Positions 7,959 to 15,797 of a stretch of 37,727 nt of DNA are shown one piece after another (positions within the stretch are counted from its first letter, which is position 1; every line of letters begins with the position of its first letter). This DNA is from an uncultured Prevotellaceae bacterium. GTDB taxonomy: Bacteria; Bacteroidota; Bacteroidia; Bacteroidales; Muribaculaceae. The position numbers and the translations under genes are program-made. The DNA is taken from contig ONRP01000024.1 in NCBI GenBank assembly GCA_900320245.1, positions 1 to 37,727 of the forward strand. Direction: 5' to 3'. The notes under the pieces were generated by a model. It searched no databases and had not been told where the DNA came from. It was given only the letters and a program-made list of their open reading frames with translations.

Positions 7959-8537
7959 ATGAAAAGAATGATTGCAATGACGGCCTGCGCACTGGCGCTG
8001 GCTATGGGCTTCGAGAGCCATGCCGGCGATCTCTTGCCCGAGGGCGCTGTGGGGTATGACGACAACGGCGCGATGCAACTCTACCTGAGTCCCGACGAGG
8101 GCGAGAGCGGCAGCAGCGAATGGTCCATCTGGCTGAAAGACAACGTGAGCGGCGAAGTCACCTTCGTCCTGACGACCAACAGCGACGTCGAGCCACGATG
8201 GGAAGACATGACCGACGGGAACGCCATCCCTGTGCCCCCCAACATGATTGCCGTGGGCGATGTCATAACGTGCGCGTTTGTCCCCTGGGACGCCAACCTC
8301 ATCTTTATTGAGGGATGCCCCGACGGGCGCAACATCTGGTCCTACGTCATCAACATCAACGAGGGGTCGGCCATGCAATTCCCCACCAACGAGGGCCTGT
8401 TCACCTTTGACGTGGACGGGGAGCGCTACCACATGTGCAACTACAACTATTACCCGGATGGCGGCCGCTACTCATTGGAGCGCATCTATAACGCCGACGG
8501 CACATTCACTGGACAAGAAAGCGAGTTGGAATACTAA
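7959..8537 (+). CDS. Secreted protein of unknown function with a 5' end copied from the gene at 5612
   Basis: 192 residues. The signal peptide MKRMIAMTACALALAMGFES closely matches that of the 5612 gene at both protein and DNA level, including the leader bases ATAGAAC. After it the sequences diverge. The mature part is acidic, with GEVTFVLTTNSDVEPRWEDM and a C-terminal NYYPDGGRYSLERIYNADGT segment. No known domain was recognised. It lies 15 bases after the 467-residue gene and 33 bases before the YARHG gene, in a probable operon. Confidence 0.65.
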   Translation: MKRMIAMTACALALAMGFESHAGDLLPEGAVGYDDNGAMQLYLSPDEGESGSSEWSIWLKDNVSGEVTFVLTTNSDVEPRWEDMTDGNAIPVPPNMIAVGDVITCAFVPWDANLIFIEGCPDGRNIWSYVININEGSAMQFPTNEGLFTFDVDGERYHMCNYNYYPDGGRYSLERIYNADGTFTGQESELEY

Positions 8538-8570
8538 GAAACCATCAACATCAAAACATCACGAACACCG

Positions 8571-9521
8571 ATGAGACAAATTGCATTCACACTCTTGCTA
8601 CTCGGCACACTGGCCATGCAGGCCCAGCACATCGAGCAGGGCAGTTACTGGTATAACGGCGCCATCACCTACACCGCCACGCTGCAACCGGGCGGCAACG
8701 TGGTACTGAACGTCACGGACGAGGGCGAAGAACTGGAATTTATGCTGGTACCCGAAACGGGACAGCCCGGCACCTATCGCGTCGCTCCCGGCCCAAACGA
8801 CGGATATCTGGTCTATGACCAGGGCGTGAAGGTGCGCCATATCGAGCAGGAAGGGCTGAATGTCCTGTGCATCTATGACCTCGACGGCGACCTGCAAAAC
8901 CTGTTTTCCATCAGAAATGACAATTTCGAGCAAAATATGAATGTTGAGCACTGGATGGAAATGGTGCGAGGCTCCTACACCATGCAGGACGGTACCCGCG
9001 TGACCATCGACTGGGACAAGGCCAACGTGGGAGGTTACTATATGCCTGTCGAGGCGGTGACCTTCAACGGATACACGACCGGCGTCATGCATTTTGACGG
9101 CGACGGCACGGCGCTGAACGGTGACATGGAGATGGAGCCCTCCATCGAGGGGCAGGTCCTCTTTCCCGGCGAATTTGACGAATACGGAGGCTTTCACCGG
9201 CTCCCCGTCGACAGCATCGTCCTCGTCGAGAACGACCCGTATCAGGGCCGCTACGAGTTCGCCCAGCACATGCTGCTCTACGGCAACGAACTCTACGATT
9301 ACGACCTGACGATGCTGCGCCTGATGCGCAACAGCATCCTGGCCCATCACGGCTATGTGTTCCAATCGCCGGACCTGCAGGAATACTTCGGCAAGGAGCC
9401 CTGGTACAAACCGGCAGACAACAATGACAACATCCAACTCTCACTGCTCGAACGACTGAACATCGACATCATTAAAACCAGGGAAAAGAACGCCAAGAAA
9501 GAACTTGAATCAGGGCTGTAA
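8571..9521 (+). CDS. Secreted protein with a C-terminal YARHG domain
   Basis: 316 residues with signal peptide MRQIAFTLLLLGTLAMQAQ. Residues 20-230 are beta-rich without a recognised family. Residues about 238-290 form a YARHG domain: LRLMRNSILAHHGYVFQSPD (R253/N254 and H259-H260-G261), then LQEYFGKEPWYKP. YARHG domains occur in extracellular bacterial proteins; their molecular role is not settled. It closes the secreted cluster, and the helicase start lies only 5 bases after its stop, so uvrD may be translated from the same mRNA. Confidence 0.8.
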   Translation: MRQIAFTLLLLGTLAMQAQHIEQGSYWYNGAITYTATLQPGGNVVLNVTDEGEELEFMLVPETGQPGTYRVAPGPNDGYLVYDQGVKVRHIEQEGLNVLCIYDLDGDLQNLFSIRNDNFEQNMNVEHWMEMVRGSYTMQDGTRVTIDWDKANVGGYYMPVEAVTFNGYTTGVMHFDGDGTALNGDMEMEPSIEGQVLFPGEFDEYGGFHRLPVDSIVLVENDPYQGRYEFAQHMLLYGNELYDYDLTMLRLMRNSILAHHGYVFQSPDLQEYFGKEPWYKPADNNDNIQLSLLERLNIDIIKTREKNAKKELESGL

Positions 9522-9526
9522 AAAAC

Positions 9527-11941
9527 ATGGAAAACAACGAGGATTATCTGGAGAAACTGAACGAACAACAACGTGCAGCCGTCGAGTATTGTGACGGGCC
9601 GCAACTGGTGATTGCCGGTGCCGGCTCGGGCAAGACGCGCGTGCTGACCTACAAAATCGTCCACCTGCTGCGCCAGGGCTACGAGCCGTGGCGCATCATG
9701 GCGCTCACGTTCACCAACAAGGCCGCCCGCGAGATGCGCGAGCGCATCGAGCCGCTGGCAGGCCCCGAGGTGGCCGCCCAGTTGTGGATGGGCACCTTCC
9801 ACTCCATTTTTTCCCGCCTGCTGCGCCGCAATGCCGAGCGCATCGGCTTCAAGACCGATTTCACCATCTATGACCAGAGCGATTCACGTTCACTGATCAA
9901 GTTGATCGTCAAGGACATGGGGTTGGACGACAAGATCTATAAGCCCGCCACCATCCAAAACCAGATCAGCAACGCCAAGAACGCACTGATCACTCCCGAT
10001 GACTATGCCCGCAACCAGGACCTCATCGATGCCGACCGCGATGCCCAGCGTCCCGAAACCGCCGCCATCTACAAGGCCTATTGGAACCGCTGCCGCATCG
10101 CCGGAGCGATGGACTTTGACGACTTGCTGCTCTACACCAACATCCTGCTGCGCGACCACGAAGATGTGTTGAAGCAATATCAGGAATTCTTCCGCTACAT
10201 CCTCGTCGACGAGTACCAGGACACCAACTTCTCGCAGCACCTGATTGTGCACCAGTTGAGCAAGCAGTACAACCGGCTGTGTGTAGTGGGCGACGATGCG
10301 CAGAGCATCTACAGTTTCCGCGGAGCCAATATCGACAACATCCTGCGGCTGCAGCATTTCTATCCCGACATCAAGACCTTTAAACTCGAGCGCAACTACC
10401 GCTCGACCCAGACCATCACCGAGGCCGCCAACAGCCTCATCGAGAAGAACAGGCGACAGATTACCAAGCACCTGTTCAGCAAGAACCAGCGAGGAGAACG
10501 GATTCCCGTTATCCGGTGCTACAGCGACTATGAGGAGGCCTACGTGGTGGCCAACCAGATAGCGGCCCTCAAAGCCCGCCAGGGAGACAGTTACGAGGAC
10601 TATGCCGTGCTCTACCGCACCAATGCCCAGTCACGCGTGCTGGAGGAAGCCCTGAGCAACGGAGGTCGGCGCGACAAGCACGGCAACATGCGCAGCGCCA
10701 TCCCCTACCGCATCTACGGCGGCCTGTCGTTCTACCAGCGCAAGGAGGTGAAAGACGCCATCTGCTACTTCAGGCTCATCATCAACCCCGACGATGACGA
10801 GGCGCTGCGCCGTGTCATCAACTACCCCACCCGCGGCATCGGCGACACCACCGTGGGCAAAATCACACATTGCGCCAACGAGAACGGCGTGAGCATGTGG
10901 CAGGTGATGAACAATGCCAAACAATACGGACTGAACGTGAACCGCGGCACGCTCACCAAACTTGATGGCTTCACCACCCTGATGAAAGGGCTCATCGAAC
11001 TCAACCAGGAGGGTAACGATGCCATGACCGTGGCCAAGGAGGCCATCAAGCGCACGCAAATCAAGAGTGTGCTCATGGGGGACAATTCCCTGGAAAACAT
11101 CAGCCGCATCGAGAACCTGGACGAGTTGATGAACGCCGTCAACGACTTCCAGCAAGCCAAAGAAGAAAGCGGCGACGAGCATCACCAGATCGGGGACTTC
11201 CTTGCCGAGACCTCGCTGCTGACCGACCAGGATATGAACGACCCCGAGGGCGAGAAAGTCACCCTGATGACCGTGCATGCCGCCAAGGGCCTTGAGTTCC
11301 GCAACGTCATCATCGTGGGCGTGGAGGAAGACCTGTTCCCCAGCGCCATGAGCATGGGGTCGCTCTATGAGATTGAAGAGGAGCGCCGTCTGCTCTACGT
11401 CGCCATCACACGGGCCGAGGTGAACTGCATCATCACCTATGCCACCTCGCGTTACCACAACGGGCAGACCAAGGACTGTGTCATGAGCCGCTTTTTGCAG
11501 GATATCGAACCCGAGTACCTGCTGATGGGCAGTACCAACTCGACATCCGCACCGTCGCGAAAACGCAGCCGCTGGGATGACGATGATGACCTTGACGCAA
11601 TGCGCGATGCCTGGAACGGCACCACTTCCAGGAGGAGCGCCAAGCCGTCCCGTACCGAGGAAAAGCCCCGAGGCACTGCGGCATCCCCCACTCGCCAATC
11701 AACGCCCACACCATCGCGGCCCTCAGCCCCCACGCCACCCGCGGCGGCCCCCAGTGGCAATTTCGCCATCCATACCGCCGAGGAACTGAGCGAGGGGTGC
11801 GAGATTCTGCATTCCAGGTTCGGGCGCGGCACGGTAACCGCCATCGACACCAGCGGCAGCGATGCCAAAATCGATGTTGAATTCAACGACGGGCAAACGC
11901 GCAAACTGCTGCTGAAATTCGCCAAATTCGAAATTCTGTAA
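9527..11941 (+). CDS. uvrD: UvrD/PcrA-type ATP-dependent 3'-5' DNA helicase (SF1A)
   Basis: 804 residues. It unwinds DNA during nucleotide excision and mismatch repair and removes RecA or stalled complexes. Visible motifs: Q-motif LNEQQRAAV (11-19), Walker A AGAGSGKT (30-37), motif Ia TFTNKAAREM (61-70), Walker B/II VDEYQDTN (227-234), motif III GDDAQSIYSFRGA (255-267), then motifs V-VI (VTLMTVHAAKGLEF and RRLLYVAITRA). A low-complexity Ser/Pro/Thr linker (about 665-740) leads to a C-terminal Tudor-like domain (ILHSRFGRGTVTAID to the end), as in PcrA. The gene is packed between the YARHG gene (5-bp gap) and nspC (14-bp gap). Confidence 0.93.
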   Translation: MENNEDYLEKLNEQQRAAVEYCDGPQLVIAGAGSGKTRVLTYKIVHLLRQGYEPWRIMALTFTNKAAREMRERIEPLAGPEVAAQLWMGTFHSIFSRLLRRNAERIGFKTDFTIYDQSDSRSLIKLIVKDMGLDDKIYKPATIQNQISNAKNALITPDDYARNQDLIDADRDAQRPETAAIYKAYWNRCRIAGAMDFDDLLLYTNILLRDHEDVLKQYQEFFRYILVDEYQDTNFSQHLIVHQLSKQYNRLCVVGDDAQSIYSFRGANIDNILRLQHFYPDIKTFKLERNYRSTQTITEAANSLIEKNRRQITKHLFSKNQRGERIPVIRCYSDYEEAYVVANQIAALKARQGDSYEDYAVLYRTNAQSRVLEEALSNGGRRDKHGNMRSAIPYRIYGGLSFYQRKEVKDAICYFRLIINPDDDEALRRVINYPTRGIGDTTVGKITHCANENGVSMWQVMNNAKQYGLNVNRGTLTKLDGFTTLMKGLIELNQEGNDAMTVAKEAIKRTQIKSVLMGDNSLENISRIENLDELMNAVNDFQQAKEESGDEHHQIGDFLAETSLLTDQDMNDPEGEKVTLMTVHAAKGLEFRNVIIVGVEEDLFPSAMSMGSLYEIEEERRLLYVAITRAEVNCIITYATSRYHNGQTKDCVMSRFLQDIEPEYLLMGSTNSTSAPSRKRSRWDDDDDLDAMRDAWNGTTSRRSAKPSRTEEKPRGTAASPTRQSTPTPSRPSAPTPPAAAPSGNFAIHTAEELSEGCEILHSRFGRGTVTAIDTSGSDAKIDVEFNDGQTRKLLLKFAKFEIL

Positions 11942-11955
11942 ACCACTATACCGCA

Positions 11956-13101
11956 ATGGAAGAGTACAAGACGCCCTATTACATCGTGTATGAGGAAAAA
12001 CTGCGCCGCAACATCGAACTGATTACCGGTGTCGCCGAGCGCACAGGTGTGGACATCATCATGGCCTTCAAGGCCAACGCCCTGTGGCGCACGTTTGACG
12101 TGTTCAGGGAATACGGCATCGAGTCCACTGCCAGTTCGGTCAACGAGATGCTGCTGGCCAACGACGAACTCAAATGCCGCACCCACACCTATTGCCCAGC
12201 CTATACCGACGAGACCATCGATACCTATATCGCGGGCAGTTCGCACATCACCTTCAACTCCATCGAGCAGTACCAGCGGTTTGCCGAACGCATCAACAAG
12301 CATAATGCCGACTGGCCCGGCGAGCAGGTGAGCCCAGGCCTACGCGTCAACCCCATGTGCTCAGTCATCGAGACCGACATCTACAATCCCTGCTGTCCCG
12401 GCTCCCGCTTCGGTGTGCTGGCCAGCGACCTGGACGAACTGCCTGAGGGCATTGAGGGCTTCCACTTCCATGCCCTGTGCGAGAGCACGAGTTTTGACCT
12501 GGAGAAAGTGCTGCTGGCCTTGAAACAGCAGTTCGGCAAGTTCTTGCCGCGCCTCAAGTGGCTCAACATGGGCGGTGGTCACCTGATGACACGCGAGGGC
12601 TATAACATCAGGCATCTGGAGCAGGTGCTGGGGGCCTTCCAGGGCGCCTATCCCAACCTGCAACTGATTCTGGAGCCTGGCAGCGCCTGGTGCTGGCAGA
12701 CCGGTGACCTCGAGGCCAGTGTGGTAGATGTAGTGAGCAACAGCGGCATCACCACGGCGATAGTCGACGTGTCGTTTGCCTGCCACATGCCCGACTGCCT
12801 GGAGATGCCCTACCAGCCCAAAATCACGCAGGCCCTCGACGAGGTTGACCCGTCGAAGCCGACATACCGCATGGGCGGCAATTCCTGCCTGAGCGGCGAC
12901 TATGTGGGGGACTGGAGTTTTGAGAAACCGCTGAAACGCGGCGACCGCATCACCTTTGAGGACATGAACCACTACACCACCGTGAAGACCAACATGTTCA
13001 ACGGCATCCAGCACCCGTCAATCCTGTACAAGAGGATGGACGGCAGCGTGGAAGTGCTGCGGGAGTTCGACTACCTCGACTACAAGTCACGGATGAGTTG
13101 A
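11956..13101 (+). CDS. nspC: Carboxynorspermidine decarboxylase
   Basis: 381 residues; PLP enzyme of the alanine racemase/ornithine decarboxylase fold III group. It makes spermidine (or norspermidine) from the carboxy form, the polyamine route common in gut Bacteroidota. The PLP Lys lies in IIMAFKANALW (K39). Other NspC landmarks are FHFHALCESTSFD, NMGGGHLMTREGY, LILEPGSAWCW, SFACHMPDCLEMPYQP and GGNSCLSGDYVGDWSF. The last holds the active-site Cys-Asp pair expected from the partner subunit in the dimer. The partner gene, carboxynorspermidine dehydrogenase, is not in the window. It starts 14 bases after uvrD, and a hairpin follows its stop. Confidence 0.92.
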   Translation: MEEYKTPYYIVYEEKLRRNIELITGVAERTGVDIIMAFKANALWRTFDVFREYGIESTASSVNEMLLANDELKCRTHTYCPAYTDETIDTYIAGSSHITFNSIEQYQRFAERINKHNADWPGEQVSPGLRVNPMCSVIETDIYNPCCPGSRFGVLASDLDELPEGIEGFHFHALCESTSFDLEKVLLALKQQFGKFLPRLKWLNMGGGHLMTREGYNIRHLEQVLGAFQGAYPNLQLILEPGSAWCWQTGDLEASVVDVVSNSGITTAIVDVSFACHMPDCLEMPYQPKITQALDEVDPSKPTYRMGGNSCLSGDYVGDWSFEKPLKRGDRITFEDMNHYTTVKTNMFNGIQHPSILYKRMDGSVEVLREFDYLDYKSRMS

Positions 13102-13142
13102 TTCGTCCAGATGTCCTATAGTTCATAGATCATCCAGACGAA
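13102..13142. terminator. Hairpin between convergent nspC and the T9SS plug-domain gene
   Basis: TTCGTC at 13102-13107 pairs with GACGAA at 13137-13142, with further pairing inside (ATG/CAT). It lies in the 69-bp gap between two converging genes, so it may serve both directions. There is no long T tract directly after the stem. Confidence 0.4.
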
Positions 13143-13170
13143 CCTGATAGTCTCCAAAAAACACTTTTTA

Positions 13171-14448
13171 TTATTGTCCTGAGTAGGCAACGCCATAGCC
13201 GACGAGGTGGTCGTAGCGTTCGCCCATGGGGCGGTCGTACACCTTGATCAGATACTCGTTGACTGTCTCGTAATGGTCACCCTCGATCAACGAAGTCTGA
13301 CCCACCGTGGTGCCGTCGGGCACCCAGAGGTACAGGTAATTATAGGCGCCCTGCTTGAGCAGGATATCGGCGGTGTAGCATCCCGAACCTGCATCATAAT
13401 TCATGACGGTCTGGCTTTCGGGATAGCCGTCAAGGAACTCGCCGTAGAGCACCACCTTGCCCCCGTTGAGTTTGCCGCTCGTGTTGAGGGTGAAATGTGT
13501 AATCATATAATCGGCCTGGAGCACATTCTCGCCATAGGCCTCGGCATTGCGAATGGTGAAACGTCCGAACTGCGTCTTGTCATAGAGATACTGCAACGGG
13601 CTGCGGGGCTCATCGACCATGAGTTCGGCATGATACATCGGCTCAAAGTACTTGATGCGCTGTACGCCCATGTTCATATTGTGTGCCCAAACCGTCTCAA
13701 AGCGACGGAACTCGTTGCCGGCCGGGAAGATGAGGTCACGGTTGTGCTCATAGGTGACATGGTCCACGCCGACCATCGTGGGGCGCTTAACGGTCACAGC
13801 ATTGTCCTGGCGGGAATTCTGAGAAACGACACAAGTCAACTCACTATAGGGGTCCCGGATCTGCCCTGGCTTGAAATGAACACCAAATGACACCTGCTGG
13901 AACCGGTTGTTGTACTCCACGTCGGTGCGCGAAGTCACTTGCGGCGCCACCCTCACCTTGCCTTCACAAACCGAGAAGCGCGTCTGGAACAGAATCTCGG
14001 AGGGGTCGTCCTGCTCATAGACCGAAAGCAGGTAATTGCCGCTGACGAGAAATTCCATGTCATTATTGGGCAAGGTGAACTGGTAGTTGTAGTAATGGAC
14101 ATAGGTAGCCTCGCTGGACTCGTAATCGTCGATATCGGCATAGTTGAAACCGCTCACGTACTCACTCTCGACCAGTTGTGACGGTTGCCAGTCGGCATTG
14201 CAATGGGTGACACTGTAGCGCAGGTAATGCACACTGTAGTCCAAGTAGTCGAAATTGACCACGAGCCTGTCATCTCCGCCCATCATCAGCACGGGAGGGA
14301 TATACATGTTGTTGCCCAGGTACACCTTGAGCGAGCGCACGTTGCTGTCAAAGATGTGCGAACGGGTATCGACTGCACCCTGCGCCGCGGCAGCGAACAC
14401 GAACAGGCTGCAGGCCATCATCATCACGGTTCTTGTCCATTTATTCAT
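13171..14448 (-). CDS. Type IX secretion plug-domain protein (DUF5103 family)
   Basis: 425 residues from the start at 14448 (MNKWTRTVMMMACSLFVFAA, signal peptide). The open frame can be extended to 14613, but that would run into the exchanger gene and lacks a signal peptide. The family pattern is clear: RSLKVYLGNNMYIPPVLMMG near the N-terminus, then LVVNFDYLDYSVHYLRYSVT and HCNADWQPSQL, and the C-terminal YNYLYLWVPDGTT. The N-terminal region is annotated in the family as a plug of the T9SS translocon. The protein is probably at the outer membrane. It lies 61 bases after the exchanger gene on the same strand and may be co-transcribed with it. Confidence 0.85.
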   Translation of the reverse strand: MNKWTRTVMMMACSLFVFAAAAQGAVDTRSHIFDSNVRSLKVYLGNNMYIPPVLMMGGDDRLVVNFDYLDYSVHYLRYSVTHCNADWQPSQLVESEYVSGFNYADIDDYESSEATYVHYYNYQFTLPNNDMEFLVSGNYLLSVYEQDDPSEILFQTRFSVCEGKVRVAPQVTSRTDVEYNNRFQQVSFGVHFKPGQIRDPYSELTCVVSQNSRQDNAVTVKRPTMVGVDHVTYEHNRDLIFPAGNEFRRFETVWAHNMNMGVQRIKYFEPMYHAELMVDEPRSPLQYLYDKTQFGRFTIRNAEAYGENVLQADYMITHFTLNTSGKLNGGKVVLYGEFLDGYPESQTVMNYDAGSGCYTADILLKQGAYNYLYLWVPDGTTVGQTSLIEGDHYETVNEYLIKVYDRPMGERYDHLVGYGVAYSGQ

Positions 14449-14509
14449 AGTCGGAAACTTTATTATCCTTGTTTTGACACGATTGTGCCACTGAAGTTTA
14501 ACGGGAGTG

Positions 14510-15490
14510 TCAACGCAGCAGCAGATAGAGAATGTAGGAAACGTAGATGATGAAGAAAATGACACCCTCGATGCGGTCGAACTTGTTCTTCTTAAAGGTG
14601 AACACAACGACATAGAGCATCAATGCCGCCAAGAGCATCATCCCATAGTCCACGATATTGATATCCTTGAAATTCAACGGTTTGACCGTCGAAGCGGTAC
14701 CAAGGATGAACATCAGGTTGAACAGGTTGCTGCCGATGACGTTGCCCAGCGCCAACTGAGGATTATGCTTAGATGCCGCAATGATGGCCGTGACCAACTC
14801 GGGCAGCGAGGTGCCTACAGCAACGATGGTAATGGCAATGACCGCCTCGCTCATACCCCAGATACGCGCAAGGTTCTTGGCACTGTCCAGGAAGAGGTTG
14901 CCACCGAATATCAAGGCAGCCAGCGATACGATTGCGATGGGCCACAGGAGCCAGGGGCTCTTGCCCGTCAATGACGATTTGGCCTCCTCGTCGGCCTCTT
15001 CAATGGCCTTCTTGGGGTCTTTCCCCTTGCGGATGACCACCCATCCCATATAGCCGATAAAGACCAGGAGCAGCACGATGCCGTCCAAACGGTTCAAGGA
15101 ACTCTCAAGCCCAGGAACCATGGAATCATTGGCAATAGCCATGACGAGAATCGTCATAAAAATCAGGAAAGGAATGTCACGAACACGCTGCAAGCGCTCG
15201 ATGGGGAACGGCAGAATCATCGCTGTCACACCCAAAATGAGGAAGACATTGGCAATATTGGAGCCCAACACGTTACCCATGGCAATGTCGCCGTTGTTGG
15301 GCACATTGCTCAGCGCCGACGATACAGACACGAACAACTCGGGAGCGCTCGTTCCGATGCCCACGATGGTGAGACCGATGATGAAGTTAGAGATCTTGGC
15401 ACGCTGCGCGATGGCTACCGACGAGTCAACGAGGTAGTTGGCCGCCAGCAACAGCAGTCCCAGACCAACAATCAGAAAAAGATAATCCAT
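14510..15490 (-). CDS. Inner-membrane CaCA-family Na+/Ca2+ exchanger (YrbG type)
   Basis: 326 residues, about 10 membrane segments. The two alpha repeats that form the ion site are both intact: GIGTSAPELFVS (45-55) with GNVLGSNIANVFLILG (72-87), and VAVGTSLPELVT (224-234) with GNVIGSNLFNLMFILG (249-264). The central soluble loop (about 153-178, KGKDPKKAIEEADEEA) is short, as in bacterial members. It exports Ca2+ in exchange for Na+ or H+; the exact coupling ion cannot be read from sequence. The start MDYLFLIVGLG at 15490 fits the family. Confidence 0.9.
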   Translation of the reverse strand: MDYLFLIVGLGLLLLAANYLVDSSVAIAQRAKISNFIIGLTIVGIGTSAPELFVSVSSALSNVPNNGDIAMGNVLGSNIANVFLILGVTAMILPFPIERLQRVRDIPFLIFMTILVMAIANDSMVPGLESSLNRLDGIVLLLVFIGYMGWVVIRKGKDPKKAIEEADEEAKSSLTGKSPWLLWPIAIVSLAALIFGGNLFLDSAKNLARIWGMSEAVIAITIVAVGTSLPELVTAIIAASKHNPQLALGNVIGSNLFNLMFILGTASTVKPLNFKDINIVDYGMMLLAALMLYVVVFTFKKNKFDRIEGVIFFIIYVSYILYLLLR

Positions 15491-15797
15491 ATATTGATTT
15501 CACTTTATTGACGGCTCGCCTCCTTGACGGGAACTATACAGCCTTTTTCCTCACGCTAAGGCACTAAGCCGCTAAGAGTTTATATTCAACACGTGACGCA
15601 AAATGTTTATGATATGTCAGACGAAATGAAATGCTTCAATCTATCAAAAAGATTCCCTGTCGGGACTATGATCATTGTCCGAAAATCAATAAACTTAGCG
15701 TCTTCGCGACTTAGCGTGCAATTTGGTGGCGGGTGTTTTGGCTGAATAGTTACTCCTTGACGGGAAACGAGCCCCTGAAACACTCATTTAGATTGAA
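15491..15797. other. Gene-free spacer with nested direct and inverted repeats
   Basis: No coding frame is convincing. CTCCTTGACGGGAA occurs at 15520-15533 and again at 15753-15766. Inside this pair, a CTAAG-rich motif at 15552-15580 (starting CACGCTAAG) recurs inverted at 15691-15718 (ending CTTAGCGTG). The nested layout looks like a small non-autonomous mobile element of about 230-247 bp, or a structured 3' region of alaS or upstream region of the exchanger gene. Confidence 0.6.

Noticed and set aside
14449-14613. Longer start of the T9SS plug-domain gene
   Set aside because: The extension is Ser/Thr/Cys-rich, overlaps the exchanger gene, and would hide the signal peptide that starts at 14448.
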